Assembly: GCF_032121415.1 (NCBI RefSeq)
Contig: NZ_CP135079.1
Coordinates: forward strand, 2,728,001-2,792,000
DNA from: Streptomyces parvus
GTDB taxonomy: Bacteria; Actinomycetota; Actinomycetes; Streptomycetales; Streptomycetaceae
Direction: 5' to 3'
DNA length: 64,000 nucleotides
Part shown: in pieces, positions 26,966 through 35,799 of the stretch
Layout: the number at the start of each line of letters is the position of its first letter
Position numbering within the stretch: position 1 is the stretch's first letter
Position numbers and translations under genes: made by a program
Notes under the pieces: model-generated
The model's input: only the letters and a program-made list of their open reading frames with translations
What the model was told of the DNA's origin: nothing
Databases searched by the model: none

Positions 26966-28221
26966 AGCGCCGACCGTACTGCTCTGACCAGGGCCTGGGC
27001 ACGGGGGTCGGCGGTGACTCCCTTCTGGAGGCCGTTGGTGACATAGCCGAGCGCGATGCCGGACTCGGGGTCGGCGAAGCCGAGGGAGCCTCCCCGTCCC
27101 GGGTGGCCGAAGGAGCCGGGGCCCAGCAGCGGGGCGGCCGGGCCGTGCAGCATGTAGCCCAGGCCGTAACGGGTGTTGACGACCAGGACCCGGTCCGGGC
27201 CGGCCGACTCCTCCGTGCGGGCCAGGGTGAGCGTGGCGGGGGCGAACAGGCGGCGGTGGCCGTCGACGGGGCCGATCATCGCGGCGTAGCAGCGGGCCAG
27301 GCCCCGGGCGGTCGCGATGCCGCCCGACGCCGGGAGTTCGGCCGCGCGGTAGGCGGGGTCGTTCTCGTCGGGGAACGGGTCGATCGCCCCGAACGCCCGC
27401 CGGGTGAGCGACTCCGGGTCGCGGTAGGCCTCGACGACCGAGCGTTTGGGGCGTACGCGCAGGGCACCCGACGCGGCGGTCGCGGCCGGGGGTTCCACGG
27501 GGCCGATGCGGCCGATGCGGTGGGCCTCGTCGGCGGGGAGCCCGAACCAGAAGTCGAGGCCGAGCGGGCGGGCGATCTCCTCGGCGATCCAGCGGCCGAT
27601 GGTGCGGCCCGTGGCCCGGCGGACCAGTTCGCCGATCAGCCAGCTGTAGGTCTGGGCGTGGTAGCCGTGGTCGGTTCCGGGCTCCCACTGCGGGCGCTGC
27701 GCCGCCACGGCCGCCGGTCCGGAGACCCCGTCGGCGGCCTCGGCGGGGGTGAGGGTGCGGTCCAGGGCCGGGACCCCGGCCCGGTGGGCGAGGAGGTCGC
27801 GGACGAGGACGCGTTCCTTGCCGTTCGCCTTGAACTCCGGCCAGTAGGTGGAGACCGGGGCGTCCAGGTCCACCTGCCCGCGCTGGTGGAGGAGGAGCGG
27901 GACGGCGGCGGCGATGCCCTTGCCGGCCGAGCGGACGATCTGGACGGTGTCGACGGCCCACGGCTCGCTGCCGTCGACGTCTCTCGTACCGGCCCACAGG
28001 TCGACGACCTTGCGTCCGTGGCGGTAGACGGCGACGGCCGCGCCGCGGTCGCCGCGCTGCTCGAAGTTGCGGACGAAGGCGTCCGCGACCGGTTCGTATC
28101 CGGGGGCCACCGTGCCCCGGACGTCCACGGTCACGGCCACGCCCGTGGTCGCTGCCGCTTCCGTGCCGGATTCCGCTTCCGCGCCCGTACCCGTCGTGCT
28201 CACTCCCACGCTCCCGCTCAT
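26962..28221 (-). CDS. Beta-lactamase-family serine hydrolase (EstB-like)
   Basis: About 419 residues of the class C beta-lactamase / esterase superfamily. The core is SxxK in RSAGKGIAAAVPLLLH, the YxxTYSWLIGELVR segment (Tyr as the second catalytic residue) and a late SFGHPGRGGSLGFADPESG (H-P-G motif). These features fit EstB/CubicO-type esterases more than true beta-lactamases. The first 45 residues are Thr/Ala/Glu-rich and look disordered. The ATG at 28219-28221 is my choice, but the ribosome binding site is poorly spaced, so a GTG further in is possible. Its stop overlaps the SDR start. Confidence 0.8.
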   Translation of the reverse strand: MSGSVGVSTTGTGAEAESGTEAAATTGVAVTVDVRGTVAPGYEPVADAFVRNFEQRGDRGAAVAVYRHGRKVVDLWAGTRDVDGSEPWAVDTVQIVRSAGKGIAAAVPLLLHQRGQVDLDAPVSTYWPEFKANGKERVLVRDLLAHRAGVPALDRTLTPAEAADGVSGPAAVAAQRPQWEPGTDHGYHAQTYSWLIGELVRRATGRTIGRWIAEEIARPLGLDFWFGLPADEAHRIGRIGPVEPPAATAASGALRVRPKRSVVEAYRDPESLTRRAFGAIDPFPDENDPAYRAAELPASGGIATARGLARCYAAMIGPVDGHRRLFAPATLTLARTEESAGPDRVLVVNTRYGLGYMLHGPAAPLLGPGSFGHPGRGGSLGFADPESGIALGYVTNGLQKGVTADPRAQALVRAVRSAL

Positions 28222-28592
28222 CCCTCCATGGTGCACGTCCCGGCGGGGTGTTCGGGGAGCGGGTCTCCGCGGCCACCGGGCTGTCACCATCTGTTTACGG
28301 CGCCGGAACGTCGACGGTTCCCGGGCCGAAGCCGCACGGCGGCTCCAGCCGGTGAGACCCCATCAGCTCCTGGTCGCGCAGCAGGTCCCGCGTGCGGTCG
28401 TCGGCGGCGATGAGGCCCTCGCTCAGCGTGGTACGGAGACAGGTGCGTCGATGGATCCACCGGGTACACGCACGGCAGGGACCCCGCGGCTGAGATGCAC
28501 CCACGGTCGGTCACGGGGGACTCTCACCGTGCCACTTCCGCAAAATATGGGACATTAGAGGACAGAGCTACACATATAGGAGGAGCCGGCCT
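28222..28592. other. Intergenic region upstream of the ssgE-like gene
   Basis: 371 bases between two divergent genes. It contains a weak reading frame at 28295-28504 (listed separately). The last 70 bases are more AT-rich (cgcaaaatatgggacattag) and should hold the promoter of the rightward gene. Confidence 0.45.
28295..28504 (-). CDS. Possible small hypothetical protein
   Basis: A 69-codon frame starting ATG at 28502-28504. Codon third positions are strongly G/C only from about residue 26 onward, so the real gene may begin later or this may be a remnant. It contains C-R-A-C early and an acidic helix-like stretch (SEGLIAADDRTRDLLRDQEL). No family is recognised and no clear ribosome binding site is visible. 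Confidence 0.25.
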   Translation of the reverse strand: MGASQPRGPCRACTRWIHRRTCLRTTLSEGLIAADDRTRDLLRDQELMGSHRLEPPCGFGPGTVDVPAP

Positions 28593-29027
28593 ATGTCCCC
28601 TGTGATCGAAGAACACGCACGCGCCCGGCTCATCACCGATGGCCCGCTCACCCGTCCGGTCCCCGTCGACCTGCGCTACGACCCGGCCGACGAGCGGCGC
28701 ACCGTCCACATAGGTCTGCCCGACGGCACCGACTGGGCGTTCGGCCGCGACCTCCTGGAACGCGGTCTGCGCACGCCGATCGAGCGCGGCGACGTCCGCG
28801 TCTGGCCCTGCGGCCGTACACAGCTGATCGTGGAGCTGCATTCGACGGACGGGGTCGAGGTGTTCCAGTTCGAGATCCGGACCCTGATCCGCTTCCTCGC
28901 CCGCACCCGTACGCAGACGCCCGCGGCATCACCGGACGCGGGCGGCGAACCGCGGCAGCCGTCCCGCACGACCCGTCCGGACCAGGGCGCCGACCAGGCG
29001 CGGGGCGCCCAGCCCGCTCACGGCTGA
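28593..29027 (+). CDS. ssgE: SsgA-family sporulation/cell-division protein (SsgE-like)
   Basis: 144 residues. The SsgA-like protein family directs septum and spore-wall events in Streptomyces. Family marks are VPVDLRYDPADERRTVHIGL, WAFGRDLLERGL and the GDVRVWPCGRTQLIVELHS segment, all within the first 110 residues. The C-terminal 40 are disordered and Pro/Gln/Arg-rich. A strong ribosome binding site (AGGAGGAG) precedes the ATG at 28593. The name ssgE rests on remembered position near SCO3158 in S. coelicolor, so the family is safe but the paralog is not. A hairpin terminator follows. Confidence 0.75.
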   Translation: MSPVIEEHARARLITDGPLTRPVPVDLRYDPADERRTVHIGLPDGTDWAFGRDLLERGLRTPIERGDVRVWPCGRTQLIVELHSTDGVEVFQFEIRTLIRFLARTRTQTPAASPDAGGEPRQPSRTTRPDQGADQARGAQPAHG

Positions 29028-29053
29028 GCCGGCGGCGAGTCCGCAGGGGTGCG

Positions 29054-29086
29054 GAAAGCCCCCGTGCCGCTCGCACGGGGGCTTTC
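29054..29086 (+). terminator. Hairpin terminator after the ssgE-like gene
   Basis: Perfect 14-base arms gaaagcccccgtgc (29054-29067) and gcacgggggctttc (29073-29086), loop of 5, 26 bases after the stop. It can terminate both this gene and the convergent transporter gene. Confidence 0.8.
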
Positions 29087-29181
29087 GCTGTGCCCCGGTC
29101 CCCGTCCCCACAGGTAACCGGCGCTTCCGGGGCCGCGCTCCGCTCAGACGCGGGCCCCGGAGTCTTCACCGTCCGGACGGG

Positions 29182-31413
29182 TCAGACGCGGACGAGCTCA
29201 CGCTCACCCTCGCCGCCGCCGTCACCGGACCCCGCGGAACCGGACTCGTCGGTCAGCTGCTGCTGCAGCTTCTCGCCCTCCACGTCCACGTTGGGCAGCG
29301 CCCGGTCCAGCCAGCGCGGCAGCCACCAGGCCTTGCGGCCGAGCAGGGCCAGGACGGCGGGCACGATGGCCATGCGCACCACGAAGGCGTCGAAGAGGAC
29401 GGCGATGGCGAGCGAGAAGCCGATCATCTTGATCATCTGCTCGCTGGAGCCGATGAAGCCGGAGAAGACCGCCATCATGATCACCGCGGCGGCCGTGACC
29501 ACCCGTGCGCCGTGCTTGAAGCCGGTCACGATGGCCTGGCCCGGGCTCTCGCCGTGGACGTACGCCTCGCGCATCCGGGTGACGAGGAAGACCTCGTAGT
29601 CCATCGCGAGACCGAAGACCACACCGACCATGAAGATCGGCATCATGCTCATGATCGGACCGGTCTGCTCGACACCGAAGAGCGAGCCGAGCCAGCCCCA
29701 CTGGAAGACCGCGACGACCGCACCGAGGGCCGCGACCACCGAGAGCAGGAAGCCCAGAGCCGCCTTCAGCGGGACGAGGATCGAGCGGAAGACCAGCATC
29801 AGCAGCAGGAACGCGAGCCCGACGACGAGCGCCAGGTAGGGCACCAGGGCGTCGTTCATCTTCTGCGAGAAGTCGATGTTCATCGCGGTGGCGCCGGTGA
29901 CCAGGACCTCGGCCCCGGTGTCGGCCTTGATGTCCTTGCCCGCGTCACGGATGTCGTGGACGACCTCCTCGGTGGCGTGGGAGGACGGCCGGTCCTTCGG
30001 GATGACCACGATCGTCGCGGTGTCGCCGGCCTTGTTGAACTGGGCCGGAGTGACGGCGACGACACCGATGGACTCGATCTCCTCGGAGACCCGTGCGGCG
30101 GCGGCCTTGCCGTCGGAGCTGCTCTTCGTGTCGACGACGACCATCAGCGGGCCGTTGAACCCGGGGCCGAAGCCGTCCGAGAGCATGTCGTACGCCTGGC
30201 GCTGCGTGGTCGACTTCGGCTGGGCGCCGTCGTCGGGCAGGCCCATCTCCAGCGAGGCGGCCGGTACGGCGACGATGCCGAGGCCGAGGACGCCGACGAG
30301 CATGACCCAGACCGGCCGGCGCAGCACGAACCGCGCCCAGCGGGTGCCCATGTTCGGCTTGGACTCGGGGCTCTTCTCCGCCTCGGCGGCCTTGCGCGCC
30401 TTGCGGCCCATGATCCGCTTGCCCGCGAAACCGAGGGCGGCCGGGACGAGGGTGAGCGCGATGAGAACGGCGATGGCGACCGTGCCGGCGGCGGCGAGGC
30501 CCATCTTCGTCAGCATCGGGATGTTGACGACGGCGAGGCCCGCCAGGGCGATGACCACGGTCAGGCCCGCGAAGACGACCGCGGATCCCGCGGTACCCAC
30601 GGCCCGGCCGGCGGCTTCCTCGCGCTCCCGGCCCTCCGCCAGTTCGGCACGGTAGCGGGAGACGATGAAGAGGGCGTAGTCGATGCCGACCGCGAGGCCG
30701 ATCATCATGGCGAGGATCGAGGTGGTGGAGCCGAGGTCCATCACGCTCGCCAGCGCGGTGATCGTGGAGACCCCGATGCCGACCCCGACGAGCGCGGTCA
30801 CCAGTGGCAGCCCCGCCGCGACCAGCGAACCGAAGGTGATGACGAGGACGATCGCGGCGATGACGACACCGATGATCTCGGCGGTCCCGGTGTGCGGCAT
30901 GACCTGGAGGGCGTCGCCGCCGATCTCCACCTTCATCCCGCTCTTCTGCGCGTCCTTGCCCGCGTCCTCCAGGGAGTCCCGGGTCGCGTCGGTCAGCTCC
31001 ATGGAGTTGACCTGGTAGGTGACGGAGATGTACGCCGTCGAGCCGTCCCGGCTCACCGCCTTCGCCTGGAACGGGTCGTCGACCTTGGCGATCTGCTGCG
31101 AGCCGGACTGCAGCTCCTTGACGATGCCGGTGATCTCGCGCTTGTTCTCGGCGTCGGTCACCTTCTCGCCGTCGGGCGCCTTGAAGACGACCCGGGCGGT
31201 CGCACCGTCGGCGCTGTTTCCGGGGTTGCGCTCTTCCAGGAGGTCGAAGGCGCGCTGCGCCTCCGTACCGGGGATCGAGAAGGAACTGGAGGGGGCGGTG
31301 GACGCGGTGGCCGCACCGATTCCCGCGACCGCCAGCAACGCCACCCAGATCAGGGCGACGAAGCCGCGGCGGCGGAAGGTGAGCCGTCCGAGTTTGTAGA
31401 GGAAAGTGGCCAC
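29182..31413 (-). CDS. MMPL family RND-type exporter
   Basis: 743 residues: one helix near 20-40, a large periplasmic-type loop, a block of about five helices, the loop again, and a second helix block, so about eleven to twelve spans. Segments typical of MMPL/ActII-3-like pumps are TFGSLVAAGLPLVTALVGVG, MIGLAVGIDYALFIVSRYRAEL (the GxxxDY motif of helix 4), and its second-half counterpart VGVVFGLAMDYEVFLVTRMRE. These pumps export lipids or antibiotics by proton motive force. It lies 121 bases downstream of a TetR gene on the same strand, so TetR control is likely. Confidence 0.9.
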   Translation of the reverse strand: MATFLYKLGRLTFRRRGFVALIWVALLAVAGIGAATASTAPSSSFSIPGTEAQRAFDLLEERNPGNSADGATARVVFKAPDGEKVTDAENKREITGIVKELQSGSQQIAKVDDPFQAKAVSRDGSTAYISVTYQVNSMELTDATRDSLEDAGKDAQKSGMKVEIGGDALQVMPHTGTAEIIGVVIAAIVLVITFGSLVAAGLPLVTALVGVGIGVSTITALASVMDLGSTTSILAMMIGLAVGIDYALFIVSRYRAELAEGREREEAAGRAVGTAGSAVVFAGLTVVIALAGLAVVNIPMLTKMGLAAAGTVAIAVLIALTLVPAALGFAGKRIMGRKARKAAEAEKSPESKPNMGTRWARFVLRRPVWVMLVGVLGLGIVAVPAASLEMGLPDDGAQPKSTTQRQAYDMLSDGFGPGFNGPLMVVVDTKSSSDGKAAAARVSEEIESIGVVAVTPAQFNKAGDTATIVVIPKDRPSSHATEEVVHDIRDAGKDIKADTGAEVLVTGATAMNIDFSQKMNDALVPYLALVVGLAFLLLMLVFRSILVPLKAALGFLLSVVAALGAVVAVFQWGWLGSLFGVEQTGPIMSMMPIFMVGVVFGLAMDYEVFLVTRMREAYVHGESPGQAIVTGFKHGARVVTAAAVIMMAVFSGFIGSSEQMIKMIGFSLAIAVLFDAFVVRMAIVPAVLALLGRKAWWLPRWLDRALPNVDVEGEKLQQQLTDESGSAGSGDGGGEGERELVRV

Positions 31414-31534
31414 GGGGGCGTACTCCCGGTCAGGTCGTATGAGTGGAAATTGGGCGTGAGGAACCAGCCCGACGACGAGAGCGGCGTGTCAGGTGGAGCT
31501 TCGGGGAGAGGGCCGTACAGGTGGGGCGGGGACG

Positions 31535-32107
31535 TCAGACACCGAGGGCGGGGAGAACCACGGAGTCCACGTAGTCGATGAGGAACGCCTGGTCCACAGG
31601 CTGGTCCTCGATCAGCTCACGGGCGGCCAGCGCACCGATCATCATGTGCACGATGTACTTCAGCGCCGGATTGTCCGCACGCAGTTCGCCCCGGTCCACC
31701 GCCCGTTGCAGCAGCTGGTCGAAACCGGTCATCTCCGGTTCGATCAGCAGCTCTCGCAGGGCCTTGAGCAGATCGGGGTACTCATGGATGGCATGGGCCA
31801 GACCCCGCATCAGCGCGGTGTCCTTCTCCATCTGGCAGTCGTCGGTCCGGCTCAGCGCGGCATGGAAATCACCGCGCAGCGAGCCGGTGTCGATGTCCGA
31901 AAAGCTCCCCGGCTTGTTGTGCCGCATCGCCTTGGCGACCAGCTCGGGCTTGGAGCCCCACTGGCGGTAGAGAGTGGCCTTGCTCGAACGGGTGCGGGCG
32001 GCGACGGCGTCCATGGTCAGGGCGTCGTAACCGACCTCGCGGAGCAGGTCGAGGACGGCCTCGTAAAGCTCGCCCTCACGCTCGGGGGTCAGCCTCGTGC
32101 GTGCCAT
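31535..32107 (-). CDS. TetR family regulator
   Basis: 190 residues. The N-terminal 50 form a TetR helix-turn-helix (LTPEREGELYEAVLDLLREV, DALTMDAVAARTRSSKATLYRQWGSKPELV), and the C-terminal helices are a ligand pocket (TetR_C_33-like). The ATG at 32105-32107 is preceded by two palindromic sites (32164-32178 and 32206-32225), which suggests autoregulation and co-control of the downstream pump gene. The ligand is unknown. Confidence 0.9.
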   Translation of the reverse strand: MARTRLTPEREGELYEAVLDLLREVGYDALTMDAVAARTRSSKATLYRQWGSKPELVAKAMRHNKPGSFSDIDTGSLRGDFHAALSRTDDCQMEKDTALMRGLAHAIHEYPDLLKALRELLIEPEMTGFDQLLQRAVDRGELRADNPALKYIVHMMIGALAARELIEDQPVDQAFLIDYVDSVVLPALGV

Positions 32108-32163
32108 CCGCCGGCCTCCTCCGCGCTCGTGTCTCCCTACCGACCAGCTTCGCTCAGCATCGA

Positions 32164-32178
32164 ACGAAACCGTTTCGT
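32164..32178. promoter_or_regulatory. TetR operator-like palindrome 1
   Basis: acgaaaccgtttcgt is a perfect 15-base inverted repeat (7-base arms, one central base) about 57 bases upstream of the tetR start. It shares GAAAC...GTTTC with the second site, whose centre is about 44 bases away, roughly four helical turns. Confidence 0.65.
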
Positions 32179-32205
32179 ACACCTGAACCGTACCCCCACC
32201 CTCCA

Positions 32206-32225
32206 GCGAAACGAAATCGTTTCGC
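32206..32225. promoter_or_regulatory. TetR operator-like palindrome 2
   Basis: gcgaaacgaaatcgtttcgc is a perfect inverted repeat with 9-base arms and a 2-base centre, between tetR and the divergent tricorn gene. It may control both genes. Confidence 0.65.
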
Positions 32226-32279
32226 TTGTGTCGTGCACCACAAGTTGCCCCCGGCTCCCCGCACCGAAACCATTGGGGG

Positions 32280-35200
32280 GTGAGTGACGACGTGGCGTAT
32301 CTCCGTTTTCCGCACCTCCACCAGGACTTGCTGTGCTTCGCGGCCGAGGACGACCTCTGGGTCGCCCCTCTCGCCGCCGCGGGGCACCGGCCCGGACGCG
32401 CCTGGCGGGTGACCGTCGACCGGACCCGGGTCAGCCATCCCCGCTTCTCGCCCGACGGCACCTCCATCGCCTACACGACCTGGCGGACCCTGGACCCCGA
32501 GATCCACCTCGCCCCGGTGGACGGCGGCCCGGCGCGCCGGCTCACCTACTGGGGCTCGACGGACGCCCGGGTCTGCGGCTGGAGCCCCGATCCGGGCGAG
32601 ACCTGCCAGATCCTCGCCGTCTCCTCGCACAACCAGCCGTTCTCGTACTTCTCCTGGGCCTACAGCGTCCCCACCGACGGCAGCCCCGGCGGCAGGCTCC
32701 CCTGGGGCCCGGTCTCCGACATCGCGGTCGCCGACATCGACGGCGAACGCCGCACCCTGCTGCTCACCGGCACGCCCCCGCACGAACCGGCCGCCTGGAA
32801 GCGTTACCGGGGCGGGGCCATGGGCCGCCTGTGGCTGCACGGCGAACGGCTGCTCCCGGACATCGACGGGCACCTCGCCAACCCGATGTTCGTCGGCCGC
32901 CGCATCGCGTTCCTCTCCGACCACCAGGGCGTCGGCAACCTCTACTCCTGCCGGACGGACGGCACCGACCTGCGCCGCCACACCGACCACGACGCCTTCT
33001 ATGCCCGCAACGCCTCCAGCGACGGGCACCGGGTGATCTACCAGTGCGCGGGAGAACTGTGGCTGGTCGAGGACCTGGAGTCGCCCGACGCCACCCCGCG
33101 CAAGCTGGAGGTACGCCTCGGGGGCCCGCGCACCGGCCGCCGCGTCCACCAGGTGCCCGCCGCCAGCAACGTCGACTCGCTCTCCGTCGACGAGACGGGC
33201 CGGGCCAGCGCCGTCACCGTACGCGGCAGCCTCTACTGGCTCACCCACCGCGACGGCCCCGCGCGCACCATCGCCGACACCCCGGGCGTGCGGGTGCGGC
33301 TGCCGGAGATGCTCGGCAGCGGCGGGCAGGTCGCGTACGTCACCGACGCGGACGGGCCGGACGCGGTCGAGATCGCCTATCTGCCGCGCGCCAGCGGCGA
33401 CCGTCCGCCGCGCAGGCTGGCCTCCGGACTGCTGGGCCGGGTCCAGGAGATGACCTCCGACCCGGACGGGAAGCGCCTGGCCATCGCCTCCAACGACGGC
33501 CGTCTGCTGCTCCTGGACACGGGCGAGGAGGAGGCCGGGGCGGAGCCCCTGGAAGCCGTGGAGAAGGCCCCCAGCGGCTCGACCCGCGCCGACCTGCACG
33601 CGGCCACCGGTGCGGCGACCCCGGACAGCGCCGTACCGGTCGACGAGCACCCCGGGCTCACCGAGCTGATCCGCTCGGTCAACGGCCCGGTCCGCGATCT
33701 GGCCTTCTCCCCCGACGGCGACTGGCTGACCTGGTCGCACCCGGGCGTCGGCCGGTCGCTGCGGCAGATCAAGCTGGCGCGGATCTCCGGCCCCGGCGCA
33801 CCGGCGATCGTGGACGTCACCAACGGCCGCTTCGAGGACGAGAACCCGGTCTTCACGGAGGACGGCCGCTATCTGGCGTTCCTGTCGTGGCGCGGCTTCG
33901 ACCCGGTGTACGACGTCCACACCGGCGACCTGTCCTTCCCGCTCGGCTGCCGCCCGTACCTGGTCCCGCTCTCCTCGGCGACCCCGTCCCCCTTCGCGCT
34001 CTCGCCCGACGGGCGCCCGGCGGCGGGCGGCCTGGACCCGGTGGACGTGCCGGAGGGCGGTACGTCGGAGGGGTCGACGGTGATGGTGGAGTTCGAGGGG
34101 CTGGAGAGCCGGGTGACGCCGTTCCCCGTCTCCGCCTCCAAGTACTCGGCGCTCGCCCCCGTGAGCGGCGGCGGTCTGGTCTGGCTGCGCTGGCCGATCT
34201 CGGGCGCGCTGGGCGAGACGTTCGCGAACCCGGCCGACATGTCGGGGCGGCCCACCCTGGAGCACTTCAACATCGCGAAGGCCCGCAGGACCGAACTGGT
34301 CGACCACCTCGACTGGTTCGCGGTCAGCGGCGACTGCTCGCGGCTGGTCGTGATGGACGACGGCGAACTGCGCGCCGTCCCCGCCACCGAACCGGGCGAC
34401 GGCGACACCACGGTCTACCTCGACCTGCGCCGCATCCTGCACGAGGTCGACCCGGGGGCGGAGTGGCGGCAGGCGTACGGGGAAGCGGGCCGGATCATCC
34501 GCGACTACTTCTGGGAACCGGACATGTGCGGCATCGACTGGGACGGGGTGCTGGACCAGTACCGCCCGCTGGTCGAACGGGTCGCCTCCCCCGACGAGTT
34601 CGCGGATCTGCTGCGCGAGGTGCTGGGCGAGCTGGGCACCTCGCACGCGTACGTCTCCCCCGCCCGCCGCAACGAGGGCCCGCCGCACTACCAGCGGGCG
34701 ATCGGTCTGCTGGGCGCCAACCTGGTCTGCCGGGACGGCGCGTGGATCATCCAGCGCATCCTGCCCGGCGACTCCTCGGACTCCAAGGCGCGTTCGCCGC
34801 TGGCCGGTACGGGGATCCGGGAGGGCGCGGTCCTCACCCATGTCGACGGCCGGCCGGTGGACCCGGTGGCGGGCCCGTACCCGCTGCTGACGGCGGCGGG
34901 CGGCACCACGGTGGAGCTGACCTTCTCCCCGGCGGGCGGCGGCCCCTCCCGCCGGGTGGCGATCATGCCGCTGGTCGACGAACGCCCGCTGCGCTACCAG
35001 GACTGGGTGGCCAAACGCCGTGACGTCGTACGGGAGTTGAGCGGCGGCAAGTGCGGCTATCTGCACATCCCGGACCTGGGCGGCTCCGGCTGGGCCCAGT
35101 TCAACCGGGACCTGCGCCTGGAGGTGGCCCGGCCCGCGCTCATCGTGGACGTACGGGGCAACGCGGGCGGCCACATCAGCGAGCTGGTCGTGGAGAAGCT

Positions 35201-35672
35201 CACCCGCACGATCCTCGGCTGGGACCTGACCCGTAACGCGCAGGCGGTGAGCTACGCCTCCAACGCGCCGCGCGGACCGGTGGTGGCCCTGGCGGACGAG
35301 GCGACCTCCTCGGACGGCGACATGATCACGGCGGCGTTCCGGCTGCTGAAGATGGGGCCCGTGGTGGGCCAGCGCACCTGGGGCGGGGTGGTCGGCATGA
35401 CCGGCCGCCACCGGCTCGGCGACGGCACGTCGATCACGGTGCCGATGAACGCCGCCTGGTTCGACACGTACGGCTGGTCGGTGGAGAACCACGGTGTGGA
35501 GCCGGACGTGGAGGCCCTGCGCACCCCGCTGGACTGGGCGGAGGGCCGGTACGCGGTCCTGGACGACGCGGTCCGCCTGGCGCTGGACCTGCTGGCGGCC
35601 CACCCGGCGGCGACGCCCCCGTCGTACGACACGGCACCGAACCTGCGAAGGCCGCCGCTGCCGCCGAGGTGA
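32280..35672 (+). CDS. Tricorn-type S41 protease
   Basis: About 1130 residues. The order is: a six-bladed then a seven-bladed beta-propeller-like half (many PDGxxIAY and DIDGE repeats), a PDZ domain, and a C-terminal S41 catalytic core. Active-site motifs are GELGTSHAYVS near residue 785-795 (His) and EATSSDGDMITAAF near 1005-1018 (Ser-Asp nucleophile pair). Tricorn proteases trim peptides released by the proteasome; Streptomyces has several homologs. The GTG at 32280 gives MSDDVAYLRFPHLHQDLL, the expected N-terminus, with GGGGG directly before it. It diverges from tetR and may share the operator region. Confidence 0.88.
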   Translation: MSDDVAYLRFPHLHQDLLCFAAEDDLWVAPLAAAGHRPGRAWRVTVDRTRVSHPRFSPDGTSIAYTTWRTLDPEIHLAPVDGGPARRLTYWGSTDARVCGWSPDPGETCQILAVSSHNQPFSYFSWAYSVPTDGSPGGRLPWGPVSDIAVADIDGERRTLLLTGTPPHEPAAWKRYRGGAMGRLWLHGERLLPDIDGHLANPMFVGRRIAFLSDHQGVGNLYSCRTDGTDLRRHTDHDAFYARNASSDGHRVIYQCAGELWLVEDLESPDATPRKLEVRLGGPRTGRRVHQVPAASNVDSLSVDETGRASAVTVRGSLYWLTHRDGPARTIADTPGVRVRLPEMLGSGGQVAYVTDADGPDAVEIAYLPRASGDRPPRRLASGLLGRVQEMTSDPDGKRLAIASNDGRLLLLDTGEEEAGAEPLEAVEKAPSGSTRADLHAATGAATPDSAVPVDEHPGLTELIRSVNGPVRDLAFSPDGDWLTWSHPGVGRSLRQIKLARISGPGAPAIVDVTNGRFEDENPVFTEDGRYLAFLSWRGFDPVYDVHTGDLSFPLGCRPYLVPLSSATPSPFALSPDGRPAAGGLDPVDVPEGGTSEGSTVMVEFEGLESRVTPFPVSASKYSALAPVSGGGLVWLRWPISGALGETFANPADMSGRPTLEHFNIAKARRTELVDHLDWFAVSGDCSRLVVMDDGELRAVPATEPGDGDTTVYLDLRRILHEVDPGAEWRQAYGEAGRIIRDYFWEPDMCGIDWDGVLDQYRPLVERVASPDEFADLLREVLGELGTSHAYVSPARRNEGPPHYQRAIGLLGANLVCRDGAWIIQRILPGDSSDSKARSPLAGTGIREGAVLTHVDGRPVDPVAGPYPLLTAAGGTTVELTFSPAGGGPSRRVAIMPLVDERPLRYQDWVAKRRDVVRELSGGKCGYLHIPDLGGSGWAQFNRDLRLEVARPALIVDVRGNAGGHISELVVEKLTRTILGWDLTRNAQAVSYASNAPRGPVVALADEATSSDGDMITAAFRLLKMGPVVGQRTWGGVVGMTGRHRLGDGTSITVPMNAAWFDTYGWSVENHGVEPDVEALRTPLDWAEGRYAVLDDAVRLALDLLAAHPAATPPSYDTAPNLRRPPLPPR

Positions 35673-35799
35673 CGGCCGGTCACACCGGGCGGCATCCCCC
35701 GTGCGGGCGTGGTGTGCACCCGTCCGGGCGTCCCGGGCGGGCGCTCGTCCGCGGGCGGCGGACACGATGGAAGGGGCCGCCCACGTACGAGGGAGACGC

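Noticed and set aside
29512..31581. Rightward open frame over the MMPL gene
   Set aside because: Acidic, low-complexity shadow of a clear membrane transporter.
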